Assembly: GCF_016808095.1 (NCBI RefSeq)
Contig: NC_068971.1
Span: 46,498,131-46,562,130, forward strand
Source of the DNA: Vigna angularis
Lineage: Eukaryota; Streptophyta; Magnoliopsida; Fabales; Fabaceae
Reading direction: 5' to 3'
Length of the DNA stretch: 64,000 nucleotides
Within the stretch, counting starts at the first letter, position 1, and each line of letters begins with the position of its first letter. Of the stretch, positions 14,737 to 25,748 are shown piece after piece. The position numbers and the translations under genes are program-made. The notes under the pieces are model-generated. The model searched no databases. It saw only the letters and a program-made list of their open reading frames with translations, and had not been told where the DNA came from.

Positions 14737-16911
14737 ATGTCCAGTCCGACTTCTAAAGCTACTTGGACACCTGGGTTCCATGGTATATTTGTTGATTTGT
14801 GCCTTCGAGAAATGCTGAAGAATGAACCCGGGTCGACGCGAATTACTAAGGTGGGTTGGAGGAACATTGTTGGATCCTTTTATGCCAAGACTGGTGTGAG
14901 ATATGAAAAAAAGCAATTTAAGAATCACTATGATTCTACTAGAAAACTATGGAAAGTCTGGGTCAAGTTGACTGATGATAGCAACATGAAGTGGGATCCA
15001 GAAACGCGGACGTTTGGTGCTTCTGAGGAAGACTGGCAAAATTATATAAAGGTATGAGTAGTGATTATTAATGTATTATTGATGTAAATCCAAGATTGTA
15101 AGATTCCCTTTTGGTTCCAGATTAATAATAATGAAGCCAAGTTTTCACAGGCAACCCCAGAAGCTGCTCAGTTTCAGTCTAAGGAAATCCAGTTTACAGA
15201 CAAACTCGATATCATCTTTGACGGAGGAAATCGAGTCGAGGAAATGAAAAGGTGGGCCAGTCTCAAATGGCAGAATGATGCTTCAGCTACATCTCCTTTG
15301 CGTGGAAAAGAGCGAGAGAAGAAACGCAAGCATGTTGGTAGGGATTATGAATCAGATAGTACCATTATGGTTGGCTGTTCTCCAACACCAAAAGCTTCTT
15401 GGACACCTGCATACCATAAAATGTTTGTTGACTTGTGCATCGAAGAAACGTTGAACGGGAACAAGAATGCTACACATTTTACCAAGGAGGGCTGGAGGAA
15501 TATTGTCGGATCCTTTAATGCAAAGACTGGTATGAGATACGATAAGAAACAAATTAAAAATCATTATGATTCAACTAGGAAACTATGGAAAATCTGGGCT
15601 AAGTTGATTGGTGATGATAAGATGAAATGGGACCCTCATACCAATACGTTTGGTGCTTCTGAGGAAGATTGGCACAATTGTATAAAAGTATTCATCGTAA
15701 TTACTGATATTCATTCAATATTATAAGTGATCTTTTTCATTGTTTTAAAGGTAATGAAGTCGTTTTGTCACAGGCATTCCCAGAAGCTGCACAATTTCGG
15801 TTTAAGGAGCTCCAGTTTTCTGACAAATTACGTGTAGTCTTTGATGGAGCTATGCCAACTGAGGAAATGGTAGCAATGATTAAGAGGCAAAATGATGCCT
15901 CAGCTACATTGCGTGGAAAAGAGAGGGAGAAGAAACGTAGGAATGTTGGTCGGGATAGTGGATTAAAGAGTGCCATTATGGTTAATGCCATCCCAATCAG
16001 TACAGTTCCAAGTGAGCAGAGCATGTCCAGTTCATCACATCCCAAGGTCAAAGCTGCATGGACTCCTACGGTGCACAAGATCTTTGTTGATCTATGTCTG
16101 CAGGAGACGTTACAAGGGAATAAGCCCGGGACACATTTTACAAAGGAAGGTTGGAAAAACATTATGGAAACATTTTATGCAAAAACTGATTTAAATTATG
16201 GTAGATTACAACTTAAGAATCACTGGGATTCTACCAAGGAACAATGGAAAATTTGGTGTAAGCTTATTGGCACCAATTACATGAAATGGGATCCATCTAA
16301 CCTGAGGTTTGAGGCTAGTGAAGAAGATTGGAACAACTATTTACAGGTATGATAAGTTTCTGAGTGCAGCTAATTTGTAGCCCATGCAAGTTTCTAAATC
16401 TTAACGGAAGTTCATGATTTCCACTTTTTCGGTACAGGAAAATCCAGAAGCTTCACAATTTCGCTTAAAGGAGCTACAATTCACTGACATGTTGGAAGCC
16501 ATCTTTAATGGAACTACTGTTACTGGAGAGACTGAACCTACGGCTCAACAAAGGAAAAGTGATGATAGTGTTATTACTTTCCCTTTTCACACAAAAGAAC
16601 CTGATACTGTCAACTTTGACGAGAAAACTGAATGTCATTGTGATGCGGTTGCATCAAGAATTGGTGTAAGTATTCAAAAGAATGCTAGTGCAGTTTCATC
16701 CACTGAAGGCAAATGCAATTATAGCATCGGTGAGTGCATTGAATGCCTTGATAGAATGGAAGAAATAGAACAAGGAAGTGAGCTCTACATGTTTGCTTTA
16801 GATGTATTCCTTAAGCAGGAATATAGGGAAATTTTTCTGCAATTGAAAACGCCTAATCTGAGGATCTCGTGGTTGCAGCGGCTTCAGTCTAGCGGTCCGC
16901 CTCCGGTCTAG
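14737..16911 (+). CDS. Protein with three Myb/SANT-like DNA-binding domains (LIMYB/At2g24960-like)
   Basis: Four phase-0 exons, 14737-15051, 15151-15687, 15774-16346 and 16438-16911, encode 632 residues. Each of the first three exons ends in one copy of the plant Myb/SANT-like domain (family Myb_DNA-bind_3). The copies start near residues 7 (ATWTPGFHGIFVDLCL), 187 (ASWTPAYHKMFVDLC) and 384 (AAWTPTVHKIFVDLC). Each ends with KNHxDSTxxxWKxW, MKWDP and an ASEEDW box. The linkers are also repeated, starting PEAAQF and carrying KELQF-D-L and GKEREKKR, which is probably a nuclear localisation signal. The last exon lacks a Myb domain and ends with an ECLDRMEEIEQGSELYMFALDVF segment typical of this family. 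It is probably a nuclear DNA-binding or transposase-derived regulator; its function is not known to me. The ATG at 14737 directly precedes the first domain. Confidence 0.88.
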
Positions 16912-17981
16912 GCCATTGTCATGCTTTCGGTATATATTTTTTTATAGTACCTCATAGAACATGGTGGCTAGGCAAAGTGGTCCGTTCCTTGTAATATGAC
17001 GATAACATAAATTTTCAAGGGGTTTCCTAAACGAGACTATACTTGGAAGTTTAAAACTGTATATCAATGACCGATAGATACAATAAGTAGTAGCTTATTT
17101 TAGCGTTATTTTAATGTGAATATCCATTTACAGTTGGTTTTAAATCAGTCAGATGTTTGCTACCCCTGTGCAGATGTTATCCCAATCTTTCTATTTTGAA
17201 TTCTTTAATTAGAGAATACTGGTTTGACACCAGTTGCTCGGAAAGAAAAAAGCAAAATGGTGAAACAGGTTAAATAAGGCAATTATGGGTTTAGTTACCT
17301 TTGATGTATCATTAATTATTTGAAGTTGCAGAACCTTGTTCTTGAATTGGAAATTGAAGCTCAAAATACGGCAAAGAAATTACATGATTTTCGTCATCCA
17401 GATTTATTTCCGCAATTTAAGCTTGTTATCAAAGATTCCAAAGGAACGTGATTATGAGCCTGAAATTCCTGCAACACGCTAATTGTTTCCAAGCCCTAAA
17501 ATCTTTGTGTAACACTGTTTACTGTCGACAACCATTTACTAACTTTATTTTAATAATAAAATACTATATTTAAGAGAATAAATAAGCATATCAGTGAAAA
17601 AAAAAACATTTTAGAACTTATCGTGGTTGTACAGTATTGTATGAAATCAATTAATTGTCAAAAATATAAGAACTCCTTAAAAAATATGTCATAATATTAT
17701 ATACATGTTTGGATACACTTAAATGCCTTATCGACATCAATAAAACGAAATTTTCCTTAATTTGATTAATTGGTTTTCAAACATACTCGTAATGTCTCAG
17801 ACATGAGTATGCAAGGATCTACAATCACATAACAAACAAACCTCAAAGTTGGAGAGCTATTTTAGCCTCGAGGAAAGATTAGATTGTAGGATTGGTGTTA
17901 AATGAGTGGCAAGAACAAACTTAGATTCAGAGAATAATAAAAGGAACTCTCTTCCTGAAGGATGAACGATGAAACTAACAT
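16912..17981. other. Intergenic spacer between convergent genes
   Basis: This holds the 3' UTR of the Myb/SANT-like gene and the 3' flank of the acid-phosphatase-like gene. I see no coding region or repeat that I can name. Confidence 0.6.
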
Positions 17982-19631
17982 TCAGTATCTATGCTCTCTC
18001 ACAAACTTGTCACACAGAGGGTCTGGAAGTAAAAAATTTCGCTCTCCAGTCTCTCGAACGGTCACGGCATCCATATGGCTGCTTATGATGCTTTTTATTC
18101 GGAAGCCTTTCTTTCTTACCACATTCCTTTGGCCACAAAAGTACTCATACCCTTTCGTAGGATCTGAATCTTCTGCTCTGCAAAAAAAAGTAAACAATTG
18201 ACAGCATAAGATTTAGTTCTTACTTGATACTTTTGGTTAAGCTAAGTTTGTAAAAGTGCCCCTTTATAATGCGTTTGAAAAAAGTATAAGTAAATTTAGT
18301 AGTAGCCTGGTAGATAACTAGGTACGAACTTATATTCTGAAATATTACATGATCTCTTAATATGCAGGTAATCCTCAATACAAGATGGTGTATTTAAAGC
18401 ATAACCGATTGAGGACTCACAAGACTTGGTAACAAGGCTTGATCTTTGATATATAAAAGGAACATTATCACTTACCTCATTATCAAGGCAGACCAGCTTC
18501 TAAATCCCGCAGAGACAAGATGATTAATGGTGACGTTTCGGTATGTTCTAGGTTCTCTTGATAACAGAATTATAGACCATCCACCAGTTTGTAGGTACAT
18601 GTATAATCTTAAAACAAACATGAGCTTTACATTGTTTGCCTCTTTAATACAGTTGCTAGTGCTGTCATTATAAAACCTACACGGAAAGACACCCTTGTTA
18701 AGCTTATATTCGATGCAATTACAGATAATGAAGATCAACATCAAGTTTTAAGAACTACAAGGGTGTTAAACTGATAATCAACGGAGTTTTGAGAAGCGAG
18801 GAATACAAAATTAGTGAACTGGTGCTAGTTTAACAAACCACTGATAAAAACTTTGTCTCCACTATACTTAATCTGATGCAATCTATATCCTCTGTCACCC
18901 TGTATGAGAGTCATTGGTTTGAAGAGATTACCTGTGAAACAAATTGGAAGAGTGATTCCAAGGGAAAATGTCATCTATGTCCATCAAAACCACATCCAAA
19001 CCATCCTCTAAAGGTTTAACATTCTTGAAGTAATCGTCAATCACAGACATAGTCAAATCCAACTCTCTGGCATATTGACCTCCTTTGATATATTGAACAC
19101 CCAGGTTTCTGCATGTTGTAGGAAGATTGTATCCTTCTAAGTTATTGAGCGCAGCATGCAGAGAATACAACCTGCAATAACTGTAATAATCCTTTATATT
19201 TAGAAGCTCGATTACTCCAGCGCTTTTACTTTGACAGGACTGCAGCATAATCACCAAGGAAATGACCAACGTAATTAGTAAAACCCCAAGGGTGACAAGT
19301 GAAGCAACAAAGATTGTTGCAGTAAACGATTTCATGAAGAATCCTGACTCTAGCTCATAATGGCTTCTTGTCTCTGCAAAACACGAAATAAAAAACTTCA
19401 TCTTGAAGATGTTAAAAAACAGAACAATGCCAAGAACATGTATGATGAATAAATTGAGTAAATTTAGTTTGTCATCTTCAGCCTAAGGGAAAACTACTGC
19501 AACTTGGATCAAATAAATTGGTACTATTAATTCATAGCTAAAGAGTGACAAAATTGGCACTACATACCGGAATCATCTGAGAGACTAGGTACAGAGTGTT
19601 GCTGCTGTATTTGATGAGCATATGAAGACAT
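17982..19631 (-). CDS. Membrane-anchored HAD superfamily IIIB acid-phosphatase-like protein (At2g39920-like)
   Basis: Four minus-strand exons, 19631-19568, 19373-18932, 18676-18476 and 18177-17982, join in frame to give 300 residues. The protein starts MSSYAHQ, has a hydrophobic segment at about residues 37-65 (a single signal anchor) and then an extracytoplasmic HAD domain related to plant vegetative storage proteins and class B acid phosphatases. Motif I is LMDIDDIFPWN (Asp153, Asp155, Asp156), motif II is the ILLSREPR stretch, and the C-terminal region has GFRIKSIISS, HMDAVTV and LPDPLCDKF. The usual DIDET of secreted members is replaced by DIDDI, and whether the protein still hydrolyses phosphate cannot be told. 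The exon junctions and length match the Arabidopsis relative as I remember it. No breaks are seen. Confidence 0.85.
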
Positions 19632-21156
19632 AGCTTCGAACTCCAAACTGCAAGCTAATACGAACCTATAATACAGTTCAAGAAGCACCTCCTCTTTGCA
19701 CTTTGCTTCCAAGGGCCAAAGGGATTACCTATAATTTAACAAGAATTCATTTGTTCATCGTTCATGATACCAAATTTATCAATCATGATATCAAATCAAA
19801 AAGATCCGAGCTTTGCACTTTGTTGTTTTCTTTAAGAAAAAACAAACTTCTGAAAAATATTTTCAAACTTTCAAACGGAGATGAGACTATGAGAAAAGCA
19901 CCTGAGAAAGACATCGCTAAGCCAAAGCAATAATCTTGCCAAAAAAAGTTTGTATATTTTCGTTAAAAATGCTAAAAGAAAACAAAGGCGTTGTCATAGA
20001 TATGAGTGCAAGGATATTTCGCCGCTTCTCTGTTAGTCGTCGTACTACTACGGAAGGAAGCTTCCTTTATTTTTGCTTTCTTTCCTTTGTTTTTGTTTTG
20101 TTTTTACCTTTTAGCTTGACTATGGTTATTGAATGTGTGTACTAGTCGGAAGAGTGAAGTTGCATGTCAAAAAAATAACTAAAAATTTTAAATGTGTTAA
20201 ATTATAATGATTAAATTTAAGAATATGGGATAAAGGAAAATATGAGACAAGTTGTGTTACTCTAATATATTTATTTTAGAATATTTTGTTTGGTTTAATT
20301 AAACTTTAATTTTCTCATAAATTTGAATATTTTATAAGAAGATTCTTTCATTGAATGTGTAAGGTATTTTTTCTTTTTATTTTTATCTCAGTAAACTAGT
20401 GCTTGATTTTACTTCTGTCTTTCTGAGTGTTATTCAACTATTTATTTTTTCTTTAATATTTTCAATTTGTTTGTAAACTAGTATTCGATTGTATAAATGA
20501 TTTTCATAAATTCTGCATGAACAGAATTTCGTATGTTCATAAATATTGAAAAAGTCTCAATATTTTTTTTTCTCCAAATACCACCACCACACAGCCATGT
20601 CAAGAAAAATCGAGTAACTCCATCTGTATTTATTTACCTTTATCCAATTAGGCTATGGAAATTTCTAAATAATTTCCTTAAAAATGGAAATCTTACCCTG
20701 TCTAGTATTTACGTTAACAAATTTAAGAACCATTAAATATGAAACAATGTTGTATATGGTCTTTTTGGAATTATTATTGGTCAATCTAATCTAACCAGTT
20801 CTTTAATTTTGCTAGTTATTGTACAAAAATCAATAGGAAATTGAAATCCATAGTAGTTTCTTATATGTCAAATCATTCAAATCACTCCAATAATAGCTGC
20901 AACTTTAACAACTTTAAGTAAGGAACTTACGCTTCATAAACTTCATATGTAATCGATTCTAACTTCCATTATGTAGGTAGGTAATCAATTATGGATTCTC
21001 AAAATTGATTCTATGGACAATACATATTCCAACCAAAATAAGTTTTTCTCATTCAATGTATTTTAATGTATTTTAATGTTTTTCAACATTTACCCATGTA
21101 CTAATTCTGATTAATCGAAAAATATAATAGAATTAATTCAGATTTTGTATAGATAT
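19632..21156. other. Promoter and AT-rich spacer upstream of the phosphatase gene
   Basis: The first few hundred bases should hold the promoter of the minus-strand phosphatase-like gene. The rest is AT-rich with no gene I can support, and it ends at the GATAT target site of the nested retroelement block. Confidence 0.6.
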
Positions 21157-21502
21157 TGTAGCATCCTAAAAATACAGCAATAAACTATATAATAGAATAA
21201 TTACATTTAATAATATTTCAGTTCAGTCTTACACTAAGAAAACGTACGGTTCTGGTCGAACGACCTTACAAAAAGGTTACAACTAAAACTGTACACGATA
21301 AGCAAACCTGATCGAACGGTTTACAAAAGTTTATACCGAATGGTCAAATAAAATTAAAAGAGAAGGTGATCGAACGACCACCTCACTACAAAAAAACTAA
21401 ACTACTAACCGAACGTTCTAATGTTCGGTCTTAACTTCAACTTCTACCAAATTTTCTTCTTCCAGCGTATTTTCCAACAGCGCGTCCCCTTCTGCTCACA
21501 TC

Positions 21503-22463
21503 TGTTACCAATAAGGAGTATTGGTAAATCTTGAAGAAATTTGTTTTGATGATGCTACAAGAAGTTTTAGTTGAAGAAGATATTAGAATTAGTTAAAAGC
21601 AATTTGTAGAAATTAAATGTAGTAGGAAATTCTTGTAAACCTTGTAAACTTGCATTTTTAACTGAAATAATCGATTATGGAATGACAATAATCGATTATC
21701 ACAAAGTCATACAGGAATAATCGATTATCTCTTCATATAATCGATTATCACATTTTGAAAACCCTGTAACGGACTTGAATAATCGATTATCACTTACAAT
21801 AATCGATTATTCATGGCAGTTGGGAGCTGACCTTTGGCATTCAGTGTACTTGGCTATATATTTTGATTTGGAGAAATCAGGAAAAAAAGTTGTTGAACAG
21901 AAGCTCTTGCAGAATACTGTTTGTCAGAGGAAGTTCTCAGAAGCTATAGTTCAAGTTCCCTTGCTTGGTCTCGTGAACAGGAGAGGCTCGTGTGTCGTGT
22001 GTCGATAGTCGGAGCAAGCTCTCTTCGAGTTAGCAAGGTGCTTTGCCTGGTCTCGTGAATAGGAGAAGCTCGCGTTTCGTTTGTCGATAGTCGGAGCGGT
22101 TCTCTTCGAGTTGGCAGAGTGTTCTTCTTCCGGTTCGTTCGTCAAAGGAAGGTTTATTTATCTGCTTTATTCACTATTTGTTGTAATCTGTGAAACCATT
22201 TTTAGTGAAAAAGGTTAATCACTATTTATAGTGATTAACGACTGGACGTAGAATCTTTTGATTCGAACCAGGATAAAAATTATGTGTTGATCTTCTTATT
22301 CCCTACACTCATTTTATTGTACGTACATCAACTGTTTGATAAATTTTCTCTAAGAAAATTGTTTTTCTAAAACGGACCATTAAACTTGATTTGTGACCGT
22401 AACACGCTTTCTAAGTATTTTATTCCGCTGCGCGACTCTATAACGGTACCGATTGTTCCAACA
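21503..22463 (+). repeat. 5' LTR of the Copia element
   Basis: This 961-bp direct repeat of the 3' LTR (25743-25748 plus 35894-36848) has TG...CA ends. It carries six copies of the palindrome TAATCGATTA in its first 310 bases. Confidence 0.95.
21668..21809. repeat. Array of six TAATCGATTA palindromes in the Copia 5' LTR
   Basis: Exact copies start at 21668, 21689, 21718, 21738, 21780 and 21800, most extended to ATAATCGATTAT, with different spacers between them. Spacing is 20-42 bases. The 3' LTR carries the same set near 36053-36195. Clustered sites in the likely U3 part of an LTR suggest an enhancer that binds a dimeric factor, but no factor is shown. Confidence 0.85.
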
Positions 22464-22465
22464 AT

Positions 22466-22477
22466 TGGTATCAGAGC
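22466..22477 (+). other. Primer-binding site of the Copia element
   Basis: TGGTATCAGAGC lies two bases after the end of the 5' LTR. It is the common plant Copia primer site complementary to the 3' end of initiator tRNA-Met. Confidence 0.93.
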
Positions 22478-22510
22478 TTGCTTTGATATTTTTTCAAATT
22501 TTTTTCGAAA

Positions 22511-24142
22511 ATGGCCGGTCATCAAACTCAAGTATATGCCGAGGGTGCTTCCATCAACAGACCACCACTCTTTACTGGTGATAACTATGCATTCTGGAAA
22601 GTCAGAATGGAAATTTTTATGGGGTCTGTTGACAGAGGCATCTGGGAAGCTGTACTAAATGGTCCCTATATTCCAAAAAGAACTATTGATGGTGTAGAAG
22701 TAGAAAAACCATACTTTAACTGGACTCCAGAGGAAAATAGAAGAGCTCAATTTGATATTAAGGCTCGTAATATTATTTCATCTGCTGTTGTGCTTGATGA
22801 ATTTTATAGAATTTCTGTGTGTAAGACAGCACAGGAAATGTGGGAAGTTCTGAGAGTCACACATGAAGGAACAGAGGATGTGAAACGTGCAAGGAAGAAC
22901 ACTCTCATTCAGGAATATGAGATGTTCAGAATGCAACCTGGAGAAACAATTTCTGATGTCCAAAAGCGTTTCACTCACATAGTGAACCACTTGACAGGGT
23001 TGGGTAAGACTTTTGATACTGATGAATTGAATGTAAAAATTTTGAAATCATTGGACAGGTCGTGGCAACCAAAGGTAACTGCCATCTTTGAGTCTCAAAA
23101 TCTCACTCAAATGTCAATGCCAATTTTGTTTGGGAAACTCCGTGAGCATGAGCTTGAGTTGAGAAGATTGACGGCTGAAGAAGATCAAGGCAAAAGAAAG
23201 ACACTAGCCTTCAAGTCCGAAATCTCCAAAGTAAAGAAATCTAATAGGATTGAAGATGATGATTCTGATGATGAGGAGAACATGAGCCTCATGATAAAGA
23301 AATTTGCCAAGTTTATGAAGGCAAAAGGTAAGGACAAATTTCATAAAGAAAGGAGAGAAAATCAAGAATCTTCTTCAAGTGTTAAATGCTATGGATGTGG
23401 AGAAAAAGGACACATGAAAACTGAATGTCCAAAGAACAAGAAAAGTGAAGAAAAGAAAGAAAGGAAATTCCCAAAGAAGAAGAAAGCTTACATAGCTTGG
23501 GAAGACAATGCATCTAGCTCAACAAGCTCAAGTGATTCAGATGAAGAAGCCAATATTTGTCTAATGGCTGAATCAGAAGATACTGGAAGCCAAGTAAGTG
23601 ATTCCAGCTTTGAATCTAGTGAATTTGATGTACAAAAGGCTTTTCTTGAATTGTTTGATGAATCTGAAAAATTGAATGTTGATCATAAAAATTTGAAAAA
23701 GGAATTTAAACAATTGCAAATTAAGTATGATAATGCATTAGATGAGGAAGTCATATTAAGAAACAAAGTTAGTAATCTTGAAACAAAATTGTCTGAATCT
23801 AATTCAAATGAAAAACCTGTTGAGTGTTTATCTTGTAAAAGTCACATGTTTGACATTGACATATTGGAAAATTTACTTTCTAAAGAAATCAAGCCTATCT
23901 CACATGTTCAAAATGTTTTTAGGAAGAGCAATCTTAGAAATATAAACATGCATCTTCATAAAAAGTCTAAAGTTAAGAGAACTCGTAGAGTTTGGGTTGA
24001 GAAAGGGACTTTTGTGAAAAACAAGGTGCATGATGTTTGTTGTTTTTATTGTATGAAAAAGGGACATACTTCTAACAAATGTAAAATTAAACATTTTGAT
24101 GTTCCAAATGGAAAATATGCTTGGATTCCTGTTATAAAGTAA
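22511..24142 (+). CDS. gag: Copia-type Gag polyprotein (SIRE-like)
   Basis: A single 543-residue frame starts 34 bases after the primer site. The N-terminal half is a retrotransposon gag domain of the UBN2/Copia type, with PPLFTGDNYAFWKVRME, the AQEMWEVLRVTHEGT stretch and LKSLDRSWQPKVTAI. Two CCHC zinc knuckles follow: CYGCGEKGHMKTEC near residue 295 and CFYCMKKGHTSNKC near the C-terminus. A lysine-rich stretch, an acidic/serine-rich stretch and a heptad-like segment lie between them. Two knuckles with a long spacer are typical of the SIRE lineage. Gag would form the virus-like particle in the cytoplasm. The frame ends in a stop before any protease or integrase, and no pol follows, so the element can package but not copy itself. 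Confidence 0.92.
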   Translation: MAGHQTQVYAEGASINRPPLFTGDNYAFWKVRMEIFMGSVDRGIWEAVLNGPYIPKRTIDGVEVEKPYFNWTPEENRRAQFDIKARNIISSAVVLDEFYRISVCKTAQEMWEVLRVTHEGTEDVKRARKNTLIQEYEMFRMQPGETISDVQKRFTHIVNHLTGLGKTFDTDELNVKILKSLDRSWQPKVTAIFESQNLTQMSMPILFGKLREHELELRRLTAEEDQGKRKTLAFKSEISKVKKSNRIEDDDSDDEENMSLMIKKFAKFMKAKGKDKFHKERRENQESSSSVKCYGCGEKGHMKTECPKNKKSEEKKERKFPKKKKAYIAWEDNASSSTSSSDSDEEANICLMAESEDTGSQVSDSSFESSEFDVQKAFLELFDESEKLNVDHKNLKKEFKQLQIKYDNALDEEVILRNKVSNLETKLSESNSNEKPVECLSCKSHMFDIDILENLLSKEIKPISHVQNVFRKSNLRNINMHLHKKSKVKRTRRVWVEKGTFVKNKVHDVCCFYCMKKGHTSNKCKIKHFDVPNGKYAWIPVIK

Positions 24143-25728
24143 ATTGTCTCTAACCTCAAAGGACCCAAATGAGATTATGGGGACCAAAACTCTATTGTTT
24201 TTACTTTGCAGGTTAAGTTTTCAAAAGGATAAGAGAGCTCTATGGTATTATGCTCTTTGAAGTGATGCTACAAACCAGGATGTAACTCCATCAAGTGGTA
24301 TCCAAAAGCCTTCATTCAAGCACCAAGTAATTGAGCTAAGTGTTGTTTAAACTGTGGTGTTGCATCCTGTATTTACTTGATCTTCCATTATTTAGTTACT
24401 GTTATATTCATGCCTGGTTGAGAAAATGATATGTTGATCACTGTTTCATTCATCCTGTGGTATGTTCGTGTCTGTTTACACATTTTGATCAAGTGAATTC
24501 ATTTATTTAAAATATTCAGGTGTTGAATTTCATTCATGTCATGTAAAGCCATGTGCATTGTTATTTCAGTGCTTTGTTGATAATTATCTATTGAATTTGT
24601 GTTTAACTGGCTTAGTATTCAATTTCATGAGTACTTTGAAGTTACTTTGGTGTAATCTCTGTCAAGCATCAAAAACTATGAAAAAGTCATTTAAATGAGT
24701 TGGCCGATAGATTTTCATTAGCAATTTTTAATGATTAAGATATGTGAAAATTAAATTGTCATTTCTATTTCAAAGTTGGTTCTGTGGAGATTTATTTTTA
24801 AGTTCAAATGCATAACGAATGAGCTATGATAATATACATTGAGAGCCTGGATGCAGAAAATGAACTTATCAAATTTGCATAATTTTGATGTAAATTATTT
24901 TGTTTAAAAAATGTTGAAAGATAGCACCTGAATCAGCTCTTGTGATTGAATTTTTTCATATGTTGTTTTGATATGCATAGTTGAATATATGAAGTTGAAC
25001 AAATTGGGATATGAGAGTGCATGAATCATAGTTGGTGTTTGGGAAGTTGAAATTTGTGTTGTCAAAATTAGTTTCTGAACTGATTGTGCTAGCTGAAATG
25101 CTTTCTTGTTAAACCTGGAGATAGATTTTTTGAGCTTAGAAGAGAGTTAGGAGTGTTAGACATATCTTAGAATCAAAATCTATGCAAATTTTTGCATTTT
25201 TCGTAAACTTAACGCTTCATAATCGATTATCACTAAGTTATAATCGATTATTCATGCATTAAAATCAATTCTGGAAAATCTTGAGCAGATAATCAATTAT
25301 CATTATGCATAATCGATTATCATGCAATTCTGGGCAGTAATTATTGAACTGATAATCGATTATCACAAGCCATAATCGATTATCACGCTGACAGGTTCAA
25401 AAATAGAGCCGTTGGAGCATCCCATAACGGCTATAAACAACCATAAACGGCTAGTTTGTCCATTCTTCTTATAATGTAATATTTATTTTCATAAATAAAA
25501 TGATCTCTTGATTATATGCATCCTTTGATTAATTGAGGGGGAGATCATATTTAGGGGGAGCCTTCAACATCCGATCTTTTTGCTTCTGATCAAAAAGGGG
25601 GAGAAGAATAATACAAGGGGAGAAGTATAAATTATTACAGGTATTGCTAACCTTGTTGTTGTTTGTTAGCTTGTATGTTTTGCAGGTAAGCCAAACTTGC
25701 TTTTAAAATTGAATTTTTGATCATCATC
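24143..25728. other. Non-coding 3' internal region of the Copia element
   Basis: There is no open frame of note where pol and any envelope-like frame would be expected. Several polypurine runs of the AGGGGGAG type occur between 25538 and 25625, ahead of the tract next to the LTR. Confidence 0.75.
25220..25382. repeat. Second TAATCGATTA palindrome array, 3' internal region of the Copia element
   Basis: Exact copies start at 25220, 25241, 25310, 25353 and 25373, and a one-base variant (TAATCAATTA) at 25290. It repeats the motif of the LTR array in a non-LTR part of the element, with unrelated spacers. Confidence 0.85.
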
Positions 25729-25742
25729 AAAAAGGGGGAGAT
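25729..25742 (+). other. Polypurine tract of the Copia element
   Basis: AAAAAGGGGGAGAT immediately precedes the first bases (TGTTAC) of the 3' LTR and would prime plus-strand synthesis. Confidence 0.88.
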
Positions 25743-25748
25743 TGTTAC

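Noticed and set aside
21157..21502. Considered as the start of a Helitron or MITE because of its repeated CGAACG words.
   Set aside because: TG...CA ends and the GATAT duplication shared with 38757-38761 fit an LTR better.
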